A DNA stretch of 64,000 nucleotides, taken from the NCBI RefSeq assembly GCF_030247185.1, contig NC_080572.1:249795070-249859069 (forward strand). Direction: 5' to 3'. The DNA is from Malaya genurostris (Eukaryota > Arthropoda > Insecta > Diptera > Culicidae). The translations under genes and the position numbers were made by a program. The notes beneath the pieces are model-generated. The model was not told where the DNA came from and ran no database searches. It saw only the letters and a program-made list of their open reading frames with translations. Positions 34,010 to 46,959 of the stretch are shown here, piece by piece. How positions within the stretch are numbered: position 1 is the first letter of the stretch; each line of letters starts with the position of its first letter.

Positions 34010-36640
34010 ACACCGTAGCCAAGTAGTTGTCAAAAAATCTGACAATCTTGGATCAATTTAACTCATATTAAGAATTACGAGAAAAGCATCGCTACTCAAT
34101 TAGGTGGATTCAAAAAGTGCTTTTCCTCTTTATTGATCAGTCGGTAACGATATATATTTTTTATGGTTTATTTAATTTGTTCACTTTTGATGGTTCGATT
34201 TCCAGATCAGTTCGACGGCTTCAAGAATGTTGATAGATTCGAATCTTAGCTCAGGAGGATACTTTATTTTTTTCGCTTTACCCTCGGTTTTAATCTCATA
34301 GTCTTTCGCCGGAGGATACTATTCAGCACACTATTTATTTGTTTTTGTCACTACTTCATTTTTTTATCGTTTCCACTCGTTATGGATTGGTGTGACCGTT
34401 TCCGTTGGAGCTTGGTTGTAGTGTAAATTTTTTCTCCAACAGGTATAAAACCTCGTCTTATTTTACATCAACAAATGACAAAGATCCAAATGATGCATTA
34501 TCATTTGAAGCTATATCTTAGCAATTAGATAACGATAAATAAAGACTAATTTGTCAAAAACAATGTGTTTTTGAATATTCAGAAGAAAGTAATTACAATT
34601 GTAAAATAGGGAATAACAGAAGTTATAAGCATTCAGGAATGGATTCGCTCACTCACAGATTTTCCTTTTCATTTTCATTTCATTTCATTGTCACTCAGTC
34701 CGAGTACCTTCTGTCTAATAATTGGTAAACTGCTCCTTTCTTAGCAAATCTAACAATCTGTCAGTGGCATTCACCGGGTTTTTCACGCGACCATCAGGAG
34801 CTGCTTTTTGTCTGCTCATTACCACGGTGTGTGACGTTCTATGGTAGATTGTTGTTAATGTTGACATTTACCAGTATCTCGGACTGATCCGTTTCGACAC
34901 GATATGCATACTAATTAGTGACCATTTGGACGACCGTCCGGTTTCGAGAGAGTCTCGTATCGCGAAAATCGTACACTGAAATTTTTTTTTCCGCCCCCCC
35001 CCCCCCCCCCTCCTCACCCCTCTCTCTCTCACGGCGCTTTTGTCGTCAGACGCAAGTATTTTATTTTGAGAAACTTAATGAAATGACGATATTTCCCCCG
35101 CTCGTGGCTGAGCGGTATCAAAGACGTGGTATTTGTGAATCGCACATTCTTTTTGCTTTGTGACGTGCATACAATTTCTTCTGACGAACGAGCGGAAAAC
35201 CGGTTACTGCTACTACTGCGAACGAATGAAAAGCGTTCGTTAAACTACGGCATCGAACCTCCACTGAACCTGAGTGGGATTGGGTAAACTCGTGACGTAC
35301 AAAGAAAAATGATTCCAATTCACAGATAAGTTTATCGGCTAATCCCTAAAGTATCTTTCACATTTGAAAGGTATGTTAGAACCCCTTCCCATTGAAGGAT
35401 ATCGGCACAGTTCCATGTGGCGATCGGAAAGGCCACATTTTGCCAAATGAGCACTTTATCGCTTAGCATAGCAATGTTTTGGGCCATTTTACTCTACAAG
35501 CTAGAAATAAAAGGTGTTTGGTTCGGTTGTCGTTTCGTTGGTTGATGAATTTACTATATATCTATAGCTATAGAGTTCTAATCGTCGGAAAAATCGACGT
35601 CAGCAAAACATCACGCGCTAGGTTTTTAGATGTTTCTTGTTTTTGCTTCCCTCGGGTTTTTGCGTTGGTTGAATGGTTTGGTTGCGATGCGATGACGGTT
35701 GATGTAAAAGCATCCCAACGGGCACAGAACGGACTGCGCTAGTGAAGGTTTTTCTCCAAACCCACCACCCAGTCAGGGAGTCATTCTCAAGTGGGTGATG
35801 GTAGTTAGATGTGAAAAACCGATTGGCGGTGGTACACACGCATCAGCAAAATGGCAAGAGAAACAAACTACCAGCTAGAACTGCTTCAACTTCCCCATTT
35901 CGACCCACCACCCACCACCCCGTCCATCCAACCAATCACATACACACACACACACAGCACAAATCGGCATCGACAGGGCATACTCATTCGCTGGTTCAAC
36001 TTGGTTCAGCTCTGCAACCGTGGTTGAAGTGAAAAAACCGAATAGAGAGAGGAAAAAAAAAAGAATTAAAATAATATAGAGACTCTGCTAAAATTACATG
36101 TAAGTGAAATACCTAATCTAAAATTAAACTAGTCTATAAATACGGTGGTGTGCGGAGAGAAACAAGATCGTGATGAATCGTGCGGTGGAGGAGCACTCGC
36201 TAGTGAATTTTGATGAGTGCAGCCGGGTTTTGACTCTAGGCAATTTCTCGGCACTCGCTAGAATGTTTGGCTATAAATTTCGTTGGTTTTATGGATGACA
36301 TTTGTCGTGTGGAAAGATGGTCAAATTCGAAAGAAGAGCACTGTTTACAGAGGCAGTAATGTTGTGGTTCTAGCGCGCGAAGTGTGTTAATATTGGCGGC
36401 CTTGTTTATTATTGGGGGGAAAAAACATTGTCAATACTAATACTGATGTAAAACATACTGATGCTCAAACAAATTAACTTGACGAAATCATATCAAGCGA
36501 ACAAACTAGATAAACGATAGACTATACATCTGGGTTAAATTAAAGAAAAACTGCAAAGTAAAGTTGGTTGACATTTTTGAAAAATTGGAACATAAAAACC
36601 ATAATTATCTGATGAAGTTTTACAATTACAAGGTGATTCA
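34010..36640. other. Possibly low-copy sequence with simple-sequence tracts; no gene recognised
   Basis: A C17 run at 34994-35010 is followed by a TC repeat (about 35021-35030). A short (AC)n lies near 35941-35956. CpG-containing blocks at 34900-35300 and 35580-36000 look less repetitive than the flanks. No domain was recognised in any frame. Confidence 0.35.
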
Positions 36641-36841
36641 TCTGATTGATTAAATATGCCAATTGAATAAAAACAATCTAAAGAAACTGATCAAAATTGA
36701 CACTGAATACAATACTGAATGAATTGAAAGTTTTACAGACATAAAACTACTGAAACTGTGAGGGGACGGGTTCAGCGTAACAGGTAAGTAGACCTTTGAT
36801 CCAACCAGGATTCGGTTGCCTACTCTACGCATAGAGCATGG

Positions 36842-39388
36842 AGAAGAAATTATAGAATCTAAAGAAACTAAAGAAAATAAAACAACTAAAGAATTAAAAA
36901 AATAAACAAACAAACAAACTAAACAAACGAAACAAACTAAAGAAACCAATAAAAATTAATGAAACTAAAAAAAAACTAAAGAAACTAAAGAAACTAAAAA
37001 AACTAAAGAAACTAAAGAAACTAAAGAAACTAAAGAAACTAAAGAAACTAAAGAAACTAAAGAAACTAAAGAAACTAAAGAAACTAAAGAAACTAAAGAA
37101 ACTAAAGAAACTAAAGAAACTAAAGAAACTAAAGAAACTAAAGAAACTAAAGAAACTAAAGAAACTGAAGAAACTAAAGAAACTAAAGAAACTAAAGAAA
37201 CTAAAGAAACTGAAGAAACTAAAGAAACTAAAGAAACTAAAGAAACTAAAAAACTAAAGAAACTAAAGAAATTAAAGAAACTAAAGAAACTAAAGAAACT
37301 AAAGAAACTAAAGAAACTAAAGAAACTAAAGAAACTGAAGGAACTAAAGAAACTAATGAAACTAAAGAAACTAAAGAAACTAAAGAAACTAAAGAAACTA
37401 AAGAAACTAAAGAAACTAAAGAAACTAAAGAAACTAAAGAAACAAAAGAATCTAAAAAAACTAAAGAAACTAAAGAAACTAAAGAAACTAAAGAAACTAA
37501 AGAAACTAAAGAAACTAAAGAAACTAAAGAAACTAAACAAACTAAAGAAACTAAAGAAACTAAACAAACTAAAGAAACTAAAGAAACTAAAGAAACTAAA
37601 GAAACTAAAGAAACTAAAGAAACTAAAGAAACTAAAGAAACTAAAGAAAATAAAGAAACTAAAGAAACTAAAGAAACTAAAGAAACTAAAGAAACTAAAG
37701 AAACAAAAGAATCTAAAAAAACTAAAGAAACTAAAGAAACTAAAGAAACTAAAGAAACTAAAGAAACTAAAGAAACTAAAGAAACTAAAGAAACTAAAGA
37801 AACTAAAGAAACTAAAGAAACTAAAGAAACTAAAGAAACTAAAGAAACTAAAGAAACTAAAGAAACTAAAGAAACTAAAGAAACTAAAGAAACTAAAGAA
37901 ACTAAAGAAACTAAAGAAACTAAAGAAACAAAAGAATCTAAAAAAACTAAAGAAACTAAAGAAACTAAAGAAACTAAAGAAACTAAAGAAACTAAAGAAA
38001 CTAAAGAAACTAAAGAAACTAAAGAAACTAAAGAAACTAAAGAAACTAAACAAACTAAAGAAACTAAAGAAACTAAACAAACTAAAGAAACTAAAGAAAC
38101 TAAAGAAACTAAAGAAACTAAAGAAACTAAAGAAACTAAAGAAACTAAAGAAACTAAAGAAACTAAAGAAACTAAAGAAACTAAAGAAACTAAAGAAACT
38201 AAAGAAACTAAAGAAACTAAAGAAACTAAAGAAACTAAAGAAACTAAAGAAACTAAAGAAACTAAAGAAACTAAAGAAACTAAAGAAACTAAAGAAACTA
38301 AAGAAACTAAAGAAACTAAAGAAACTAAAGAAACTAAAGAAACTAAAGAAACTAAAGAAACTAAAGAAACTAAAGAAACTAAAGAAACTAAAGAAACTAA
38401 AGAAACTAAAGAAACTAAAGAAACTAAAGAAACTAAAGAAACTAAAGAAACTAAAGAAACTAAAGAAACTAAAGAAACTAAAGAAACTAAAGAAACTAAA
38501 GAAACTAAAGAAACTAAAGAAACTAAAGAAACTAAAGAAACTAAGGAAACTAAAGAAACTAAAGAAACTAAAGAAACTAAAGAAACTAAAGAAACTAAAG
38601 AAACTAAAGAAACTAAAGAAACTAAAGAAACTAAAGAAACTAAAGAAACTAAAGAAACTAAAGAAACTAAAGAAACTAAAGAAACTGAAGAAACTAAAGA
38701 AACTAAAGAAACTAAAGAAACTAAAGAAACTAAAGAAACTGAAGAAACTAAAGAAACTAAAGAAACTAAAGAAACTAAAGAAACTAAAGAAACTAAAAAA
38801 CTAAAGAAACTAAAGAAATTAAAGAAACTAAAGAAACTAAAGAAACTAAAGAAACTGAAGAAACTAAAGAAACTAATGAAACTAAAGAAACTAAAGAAAC
38901 TAAAGAAACTAAAGAAACTAAAGAAACTAAAGAAACTAAAGAAACTAAAGAAACTAAAGAAACTAAAGAAACTAAAGAAACTAAAGAAACAAAAGAATCT
39001 AAAAAAACTAAAGAAACTAAAGAAACTAAAGAAACTAAAGAAACTAAAGAAACTAAAAAAACTAAAGAAACTAAAGAAACTAAAGAAACTAAAGAAACTA
39101 AAGAAACTAAAGAAATTAAAGAAACTAAAGAAACTAAAGAAACTAAAGAAACTAAAGAAACTAAAGAAACTAAAGAAACTAAAGAAAATAAAGAAACTAA
39201 AAAAACTAAAGAAACTAAAGAAACTAAAGAAACTAAAGAAACTAAAGAAACTAAAGAAACTAAAGAAACTAAAGAAACTAAAGAAACTAAAGAAACTAAA
39301 GAAACTAAAGAAACTAAAGAAACTAAAGAAACTAAAGAAACTAAAGAAACTAAAGAAACTAAAGAAACGAAAGAAACGAAAGAAACTT
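36842..39388 (+). repeat. 2.5-kb satellite of a 9-bp unit (aaagaaact)n
   Basis: About 270 units of 'aaagaaact' run nearly without interruption from about 36965; 36842-36964 is a degenerate edge. Because 9 is a multiple of 3, whole-array open frames appear on both strands (Lys-Lys-Leu, Ser-Phe-Phe and Val-Ser-Leu repeats); these are artefacts. Variant units mark longer structure: 'acaaaagaatctaaaaaaac' recurs near 37440, 37703, 37925 and 38988, a pair of 'aaacaaact' variants recurs near 37535-37570 and 38047-38082, and 'actaaaaaactaaag' recurs near 37245 and 38795. The plus strand is strongly purine-rich. Confidence 0.97.
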
Positions 39389-39399
39389 GAAGAAGATTT

Positions 39400-40041
39400 G
39401 AGGTCGATTTAGAAAATTGTTTACGGTTTTTTGCCCTTTTCAGTGATGGTGTAAAATTTTTAACACATTTCACCCTACCTTTCCGGATCGGGAAGTCGGA
39501 TCCGGATGAAATTTAGGAATTCCGTATGGGACCGAAAGGTCCTGCCTTTCGTTTGAACATAAGTTTGTGAAAATCTATGAGAAAAGTTAGAAATCAGGTC
39601 TAAATGAAATTAGGGAGTTTACTATTTGTTTTAAAGAGCTTTCAGAGCGAATCTACGTTTGTGAGAATCGGTTCAGCCATCTTCGAAAAAAGTTGGTGCA
39701 CTTATTTTCACCATTTTTTGCACATTTTACCCCATAATTCCGGAACCGGAAGTTTGATCTAAATAATATTTCGGAATTTAGTATGGGGCCACAAGACCTT
39801 TCATTTGAATTTAAGTTTGTTAAAATCGGTTGAGCCATTTCCGAGAAAAGTGAGGACAAAAAAACGTTACATACACACATAAACACACATCTACACATAC
39901 ACATACACACAAACACATACACAGACATTTTGTGTACTCGACGCACTGAATCGAATGGTATATGACACTCGGCCCTCCGGGCTTCGGTTCAAAAGTCGGT
40001 TTTCACAGCGATTGCATAAACTTTCTATACGAGAAAGGCAA
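39400..40041 (+). repeat. Best-preserved dispersed repeat copy with a terminal segment
   Basis: Three to four units are followed by an 'acacat' microsatellite (about 39865-39927), then 'gacattttgtgtactcgacg', 'tatgacactcggccctccgg' and the apparent element end 'ctttctatacgagaaaggca'. The reverse complement of this end starts the copy at 8203. The copy directly abuts the 9-bp satellite. Confidence 0.8.
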
Positions 40042-42480
40042 AAATATACTTAAATTATTTGTCCTCTCTTTCAGTTTTAATAATTTGGAACGCATCTCAA
40101 TACATTCGTAAAATAATCGATTCAAACTTGCTGGTGTACCCTCTATTTATAATTCCGGCCGGAGAGAATTTTGGTTATCGAGTTGATGCCCGTGCGATGC
40201 GTGTTCATTCCTACTTGCTCACTACCAACAGTGAAGACAATGCTGCAGGTAGACTACTTGGCAAAAAAAATTACGTGAACAACGAAACTTAAAACTACAA
40301 CGTTTTGTCTTGAAAATAAAGGAATAAATAATCAAAACTTGGGTCATTGCCGTTAAATAAGTATTTTCAAAGCTACAAATAATACCATCGTTTGATGCGA
40401 ATAAATTATTTTGAAGCTCTTTTAAGCTAGTCAGTGAAAGGCATCATTTATTATCATGAACTTGAAGTTTTTCAAATGTCTGTAAATTGTTTTAGTTGCA
40501 ACTTGCTCATTTTTTGTACGAACACCAATCACAAAAGTTGTGTTTTTTATTACGAATTTAAAACGAATTTTATTGAACGATTGAGAGATGTTTTTATTTT
40601 TCAATTTTAGCTTCTCTGTTAATTCAACATTTTCTTCAGTGCCTATTTTTAGAGTGCTGCCACTTCTTTTTGGACATCTTTTTTTTCAATCAGCAGTATT
40701 CGAGTTACAACGATGTGAATAAAGTTCATAAAAAATGTATTCGCTCTCTTTTAAATTTTGTTTGTCATTTGAGTTTACTGAAACATTGATTTTAAATGCT
40801 AGTGGTATCACAAAAGAATGATAAACTTTTGTGGTGGGATAATTTATATTATCCTGAGAATAGTTGTTAATATTTAGTCGGTATACATCGAACAAAAAGT
40901 CGGTAACAGAGAGTGTTGCTGGAAATTTTGGTCTGAAAAGTAATTATACAAAATTTTCCCAGTAGAAGTTTGCATCTCATAAATCTCTATCTGACTCCAT
41001 TTATCAACTTTGAAATAGGCATGATTAATGTTTCAGCTGACTACCCATAATTATCGTTCACAGAAGACTGCTCAAAAACAAATCGAATGAAATGCAACTA
41101 TTCGGTAGAAAAAATCCATTATCGCTGATGCAGCTTCAAATAGATGCACACTTCCATCTAGTTAGATGCACGTGAATGAAGTGTCACATTTAAAATGGAT
41201 TTCTGGTGGTCATAATGAACCGGTTTTTATTGATTTGAAAGCGACACTGTTCAAACTTCCCCCATCGCACTATGCGTTTACGTCAAAAGTAATAAAGCTC
41301 CTTTTCCGGAATGTTGGTCCATTGCAAGCGCCGGGACTCCTCTCAAAGAGACGAACGAACGGGAATGGTTTTTAAGTGTCCGTTTGCCTGCTTTTGACGG
41401 CTCTTAAACAAACGGCATGCGTTTCGGGTGCTTTTTTTTTAGAGCCGATGATCGGTCGGTTACCGGGAGCTACTGGCACTTTGACTTCTGCTATTTGAGT
41501 TAGAGTCGAAAGGCACCGAACAACAATCTGTAAATCGCTAGCAGATGTCCACGTCAATTTTACGCCGGTCCATCGGCCGGTCTGTCGGTCGGTCGGTCGG
41601 CAAGACCATGTGACATATTGTCATAATTAATAGTTGGCACTTCGTTAGTCCCGGCGACTGGCTGGCTGAAAGTTTGATCGGTGAGTGAAGATTGCCTCCG
41701 AGTTTTTGCCTGCTGGGCTTTGCTGAAGTGGACGGATTTTTTTTCTTCTACAAAGCGTGGTCCCTACTGTGTCCCACACTGAGCCGAACGGTTTGGCCGT
41801 CTGGGCACCTGTTGAGATGGGTGTGCTGAGGCACAACTTTGTGACACATTTGGCATGCTGAGTTTTAAAGTAAATTAGTGTTTCTGGGGAATGGTGGAAA
41901 CATAAATAAAACAGATAAATGCTGAAGGAGAAAAATGACACTGCTGATTAAATTTAGCCGAATAAGTTGATGGATGTGAATTGGTAGTTTCGCTAGAGGG
42001 TCGGGTCATCACAATCGTTATGCTAGTTGAAAGTTGTCGCGTACACGCTGAGGTAAGCTAACACAAAAACCAGTACAATCGAACCGTTGATGATTCCTTT
42101 TATCACTCATAACAATGAGTTTCGCTTTGATTTCATCGCCATAAATGATTGATTTAACTTCCCGGGTTGGCAGATGAGCTGAGTGTGAGAACAATAACAT
42201 ACTTCACAATTGGCAAAAGTACGGGTCCAGTCCAGATAGTGTTTTGTTATGTTTTCGGAGCCGATTTCAAGTCACATATCAAATCTGATTAAGTCGAAAT
42301 CAGTTGATGCTTTTCATGTGGTCATCGTTCGGAAAGCGTGCTGAACTACTTATCGAATGCCGAACGGATTTGTGAAAAAAGTGGTGCTAGAGTTGTTTCT
42401 ACAAGTGAATCTCATTGTGCAATATTGATAGTATACAGTAACAGAACAAGTAAAAACCTGTTTTAATTCATTTAGTTTGT
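40042..42480. other. Possibly low-copy sequence; no gene recognised
   Basis: A small (GGTC)n run lies at about 41570-41602. No convincing coding domain. The 41280-41820 block is GC-richer than its surroundings. Confidence 0.35.
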
Positions 42481-42485
42481 GGTGT

Positions 42486-43270
42486 AATGATGCCTTTTTC
42501 ATATAAATAATGTGTTCTTCAATATTACTAAGGGATTCTCAAAACAAAAATTTTTTTTTGAATCTCGAATGAGAACAAAAACATTTTTTTGAGCATACGC
42601 TAACATAATCTTTTCAATTCGTGAAATGTTTTGAGCCCAGTTTGTAGAAATTCTTAATTTTCTTTTGCATTTTCACTCTGTATGACGATATAAATTTTAA
42701 ACACACTTCACCCTGTTGTTCCGGAACCGGAATTCGTATCCAAACAAAAGTCAATAGCAGTCTTTGAGACCATGAAACCGTTCATTTGTGTCTAAATTTG
42801 TTAAAATCTACTCAGCCGTCGCTGAGAAAATGAAGAGAATTCCGTTTTTTAAGTTTTGACCACTATTTCTGAAAATGGGATCTGTGAACCAAGATTTCTG
42901 GAAATGGGATCTGTGAACTGGCATGGCGGAAATCGGTTCCTTTGACCAGCCACTAACACAACCTACAAAATGAAACAATTTCGAACCAAAATTGAAAAAG
43001 ATTTTTTTCTTATTTTTTATTATCGTTCTAAACAACGGTTTGCAATTTCATACACACTTAACCCTATAGCTGCAGAGCCGAAAATCGGATCCGGACAAAA
43101 TTACTTATTACACTTACTTATGGAAACATGATACCTTTTATTTATATCTAAGTTGGTAAAAATCGGTTCATTCGCTTCTGAGCAATCGAAGTGATTTCCG
43201 GTTTGGAGTACCCGATCATTTTTCCGGAACAAGGAACGAAGATCCGGGGTAGCTAGCGCTCGTATTTATT
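42486..43270 (+). repeat. Dispersed repeat copy with a 5' segment
   Basis: Starts with 'gtgtaatgatgcctttttcatat', also found in altered form at 46490 and 61258. Unit cores follow at about 42715-42840 and 43060-43210. A 25-bp phrase around 'gggatctgtgaac' is tandemly duplicated at about 42867-42918. Confidence 0.65.
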
Positions 43271-43868
43271 TTTGACGAAAAGCATAACATTTTGCATGAA
43301 AATCAAGATGACTTATTTTCATAATCTCAACAGTTTTTTCTTTTTATTTCCCTTTTTGACGGTATTTTTAAGTTCAATATAAACTAACAAAATGCACGAA
43401 TTAATCATCGAACTTTTTCTGCACATAATGTCAGTTATTTTTTTTTTCAAAGAAACGAATATATTTGACGATGATTTCGATTTATTGTATTATTTATTTT
43501 TGGAGGAGACAATTTTGTTTTGTTTTTAACAAAATTTAGCGAAATTGTTGTGACGCGTTCTGCACAAAAATAAAGAATGAAAAAACCATGATGAAAAGAA
43601 GAGAAGAAGACAGATTCATTTACTGTTTGCTTGTAGGGAAAACCGGAGCGAAAATGACTACTTTTGATTTCATCTTAAAATGACTCACGGTCACGGTCTG
43701 GCTCAGGGAAATAATTCACGCATGTTAAAATGCTGACCATTTTTGCCCCGGTCTTCCCTATTTGTGTTCGCTATGTGTTGTCACTGTTCTTTCTGACGTT
43801 TTGTATTGCGGTGAAGTCTTAAAATTAATCTTTTGATACGAAGAATACAGTTCATTTGAATGGGAAAA

Positions 43869-44370
43869 TACCCTCTTAGAAAAAAAAAACGTTCAACGGT
43901 TTTCGTTCATTGGTCCAATACGTTGGATTATTGGTCCAATGAACGTCCAATCAATCGTTCAACGGGAGGTCAACACGGAACCTTCGTTTGCCGATTTTGA
44001 AACAGACCATTGAATCGAATTCCTTTTTTTTCGTTCAACAAACCCGGCAGACAGACAGACAGTCCATTGTTGAGCCATTTTTTATATGAGGAGTTGGAGC
44101 CCCGTTGGACTAGTTTTACTGGACAATTTCCGAAGTTTTTTCCACTTATTTTTTTAAACTAACACTACGTACCTGTACAATACTTCTACTTCACGTAGAA
44201 CAACAACAAATCTTCTTTCTATATGAAGGTAATACCTAGTTTTAACAATATTTTTACAAGAGAAAAAACAACAACAAACCGTTCCAGCGAAGTGAACCTA
44301 TTTTTCGTGCAGTATGTCGTTCAACAAGCGCTCAACGACCATCAAAATAGAGCCGCCTTTTGAGAGGGTA
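43869..44370. mobile_element. ~500-bp MITE with TA-flanked ends
   Basis: The left end reads 'taccctcttagaaaa' and the reverse complement of the right end reads 'taccctctcaaaa'. Both start with TA, consistent with a Tc1/mariner-type target duplication. The interior repeats 'cgttcaac' or its complement several times and has a perfect hairpin at 43904-43945. Non-coding. Confidence 0.6.
43904..43945. repeat. Perfect hairpin with 16-bp arms inside the MITE
   Basis: 'cgttcattggtccaat' and its exact reverse complement are separated by 10 bases. Confidence 0.85.
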
Positions 44371-45720
44371 CACACACAAAAGCAGCTGTCATTTTTGATT
44401 TATCGTGCTGCCAGTATAGCAGTGATACTCAACAAAGACACACACCACAAATGAGTTATGTAACGTTACAATTGAGCAATGACACACACCCTAAATGAAA
44501 AATGAAACGTTCAAATGAAGTGTTACTCGTGCAACTGAACAATAATACAATCCCAGTATGCATGAAAGCAAAAAATGTCTCAGTTGTTTTAACTAATTAT
44601 TCAGTTATTTGGAATTTTACTGCTAGTCTCTTCGGGAGCTGATCGTTCACCGCTTGAACAACCAAATTTTTTTGAAATTTTTTTTATTCAAGAAAGTTGC
44701 TGATCAGCCTAAAACTACAGATGCACTTTAAGAAAGTACAAATATTATCACTTCACTTTAGTAGCAATTGTTAAGCGTTATGCGTCTTTAATTACATTGA
44801 CGTGAACTGCCCGAAAATCACTCGAAGATGAAATTAAAACATTTATACTGTAGGAATATTTATTCAGTACATGGAAATCTTATTTCACAATAACTTATCT
44901 TATGTTTTTTGCATACTTTCAAATGAAACAGCCACTACGTAACTGACATATATGACGTTTAATAGGCATTGAAAATTTTCAATATGAAACGTTTCTGGTG
45001 AAATGAAGAGGATATTTGTTTAGCGTTTTGCTGTCTTCTTTTTTAACCAAGTGACAGCATTCGAATACTGATATTTGGTTTACCTGAAGGGTTGTGACAA
45101 AATCAACAGATATGCTAATTAAATCAACAACATTTGAGTTGAAATAACCAGGGCGTGAAAGAAAAATTGCAATATTGTAATTTTGGGTTCTGCAGGTTCT
45201 CCCTGCAATACAAATTTAAATACAGTACATATAAGGGTAACAAACAGTACGCAATATTTGGGTTAAAAATACAGTACAATACTTTAAAATACAGTACGGA
45301 CACGAGCGTTAGGTACAACCAACATCAGTTTAGATGGTCATTAACTAACCAAACCCATTCAATTGAAGAGTTATACGATTAGTTGAAGGTATTTTGCTCG
45401 ATTTTTCAGTAAATTTCTGTACTTATCAGCCTGTAATTCCGAAACCGAAAGTCGTACCCGAATGAAATGTGAGGGTCTAACGGTTGGAAAAAAGAGGTGG
45501 AAAGAGACCACCACGGCACCCGATGGATGCGCTTTGGGTAGGGAGAGTGAAAATGACAGTCTCCTGCTGAAGATAATACGTGGAAAAGGGTGGGCTCTAC
45601 TCTACTTTGTGGTTACTTTCTCTGCGATTAAGACCTGAAACCAACACCTCGGGACTGCCCAGTTCCTTAGTGGTCTTTTACTGTAGTGTTTAGTTGATCG
45701 AGGTTCTGTGGGCAGTGCAC
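44371..45720. other. AT-rich sequence with short 'atacagtac' repeats; no gene recognised
   Basis: Around 45215-45300 the word 'tacagtac' recurs four times. A dispersed-repeat fragment lies at about 45418-45475. The GC-richer 45480-45700 block is unassigned. Confidence 0.35.
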
Positions 45721-45732
45721 AGTTGGAAAAAA

Positions 45733-45910
45733 TCTTGTGATTTTATATCTTACAAGATGTGTGATTTGAAAATTACATGACTTGAAATCGAGTGAAAAAT
45801 AACAAAAGATCGAAGCAACAGCGCGCAACGTGAACCGAGAAACACATTAGATCACAAAGCACGTGAACTAATCGACTGAGCCACAGAAGCACATATCTGC
45901 TTCATGAATA
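45733..45910 (-). mobile_element. tRNA-derived SINE, copy 1
   Basis: On the minus strand 'gtggctcagtcgattag' (reverse of about 45869-45885) resembles a pol III box A. About 45 bp downstream, 'ctcggttcacgttg' resembles box B. The spacing suits a tRNA-like head. The tail region ends in 'aagattttttcc'. A diverged second copy in the same orientation lies 860 bp away. Confidence 0.55.
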
Positions 45911-46484
45911 ATTGATACATGCAATGATGCAATATTTGACAAGTTAAGTGCTTATGAATTGTATCGTTTGTAGAATTATGTCACCTGTAAAGTTCATAAT
46001 TTCTTTCTGTGTATGATTGTGCAACTCATAATGTGTGGGAAACACGTTGCAATAAAACAGTTGTTTTGGTAGTAAATAACAGTAAATGGTAGTACAACTT
46101 CATACAAGTGGTGTTAGAGCACTTGACATAGGTAATAGGATTATTAATTGATCGTCAGTCAGTTATATCTAGAACTTGAAAGTTTCAACTTAAAAATGAC
46201 TCAAAAATTTCAATAATTTATGTTGAAGATTTTTCCAGACGTTCCTTAAATGAGTCTTTATTGTATAGAAATAAAATAGTTTCCATTATTTAAAAAAATA
46301 TGTGAAAACCGTCCAAAACCCAGTTAAGTCTTTATGATCTCTGATATTATATGATATGATCATTTTATTACATATAACAATTAGAATTAGAACAATTAGA
46401 ACAATGGGCTAACTGATTCAAAAGTTATAATATTTTAAAAACAGTCATTTTTGAGGAAGAAATCGAAAAAAGAACAGATTTTAT

Positions 46485-46560
46485 CGACATAGTGGTGTGA
46501 AGATGTCTTTCTCATATCGCTTATACTCGTTGTGGTATTCTTGAAAAAAAAAAGCAAAAT
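46485..46560 (+). repeat. 5' segment of the dispersed repeat
   Basis: 'atagtggtgtgaagatgtct' and 'tgtggtattcttgaaaaa' match the starts seen near 42486 and 61258. Confidence 0.55.
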
Positions 46561-46595
46561 GGGTGGAAATCAACTAGTATAATCTAAACAGTTCG

Positions 46596-46805
46596 AAAAA
46601 ATCTTGTGTTTTTAGATCTTATAAGATGCACACAAATGGAGCATCATTATTTCACGCAAAATTTCATAATTGCATGGCTTGAAATCGAATGAAATAAAAA
46701 GCAAAAGATCGATAGCAACAACGCGACTTGAACCGAGAAACATTAGAGCACAAAACACACAAGTTAATCGATCGAGCCACAGAAGCACATATCTGCTTAA
46801 TAAAT
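46596..46805 (-). mobile_element. tRNA-derived SINE, copy 2
   Basis: Same organisation as copy 1, with a better box B: the minus strand reads 'ctcggttcaagtcg' (about 46724-46737). The box A-like 'gtggctcgatcgattaa' lies upstream. Its tail has about 40 bp not present in copy 1. Confidence 0.55.
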
Positions 46806-46959
46806 AAATGATACATATAAATGCATACAGCGGCACTTGGTAGTCGAGTGCAAATTACACTCGGAGCCTATAAAATGCTGTACGAATCGAACATTGCATC
46901 ATTTGACGAGTTGAGTAGTTATAATATCTGTAAATTTCATATTTTTTTCAGTGAATTAA

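Noticed and set aside
34980..35040. Promoter or regulatory element at the C17/TC tract
   Set aside because: Simple sequence alone is not evidence of regulation, and no gene lies nearby.
36965..38080. 371-codon minus-strand frame rich in Ser-Phe-Phe and Val-Ser-Leu
   Set aside because: The same satellite on the opposite strand. The switch from one tripeptide to the other marks an out-of-frame unit, not a protein domain.
37356..38804. 482-codon open frame of Lys-Lys-Leu repeats on the plus strand
   Set aside because: It is the 9-bp satellite read in frame. The unit length is a multiple of three and contains no stop in that frame. No start context, unique sequence or domain is present.
36842..39388. 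CRISPR-like array
   Set aside because: Units are contiguous 9-mers with no spacers, and the genome is eukaryotic.
38793..39473. 226-codon minus-strand frame and its 178-codon plus-strand partner
   Set aside because: Both are reads through the satellite tail into unrelated dispersed repeat.
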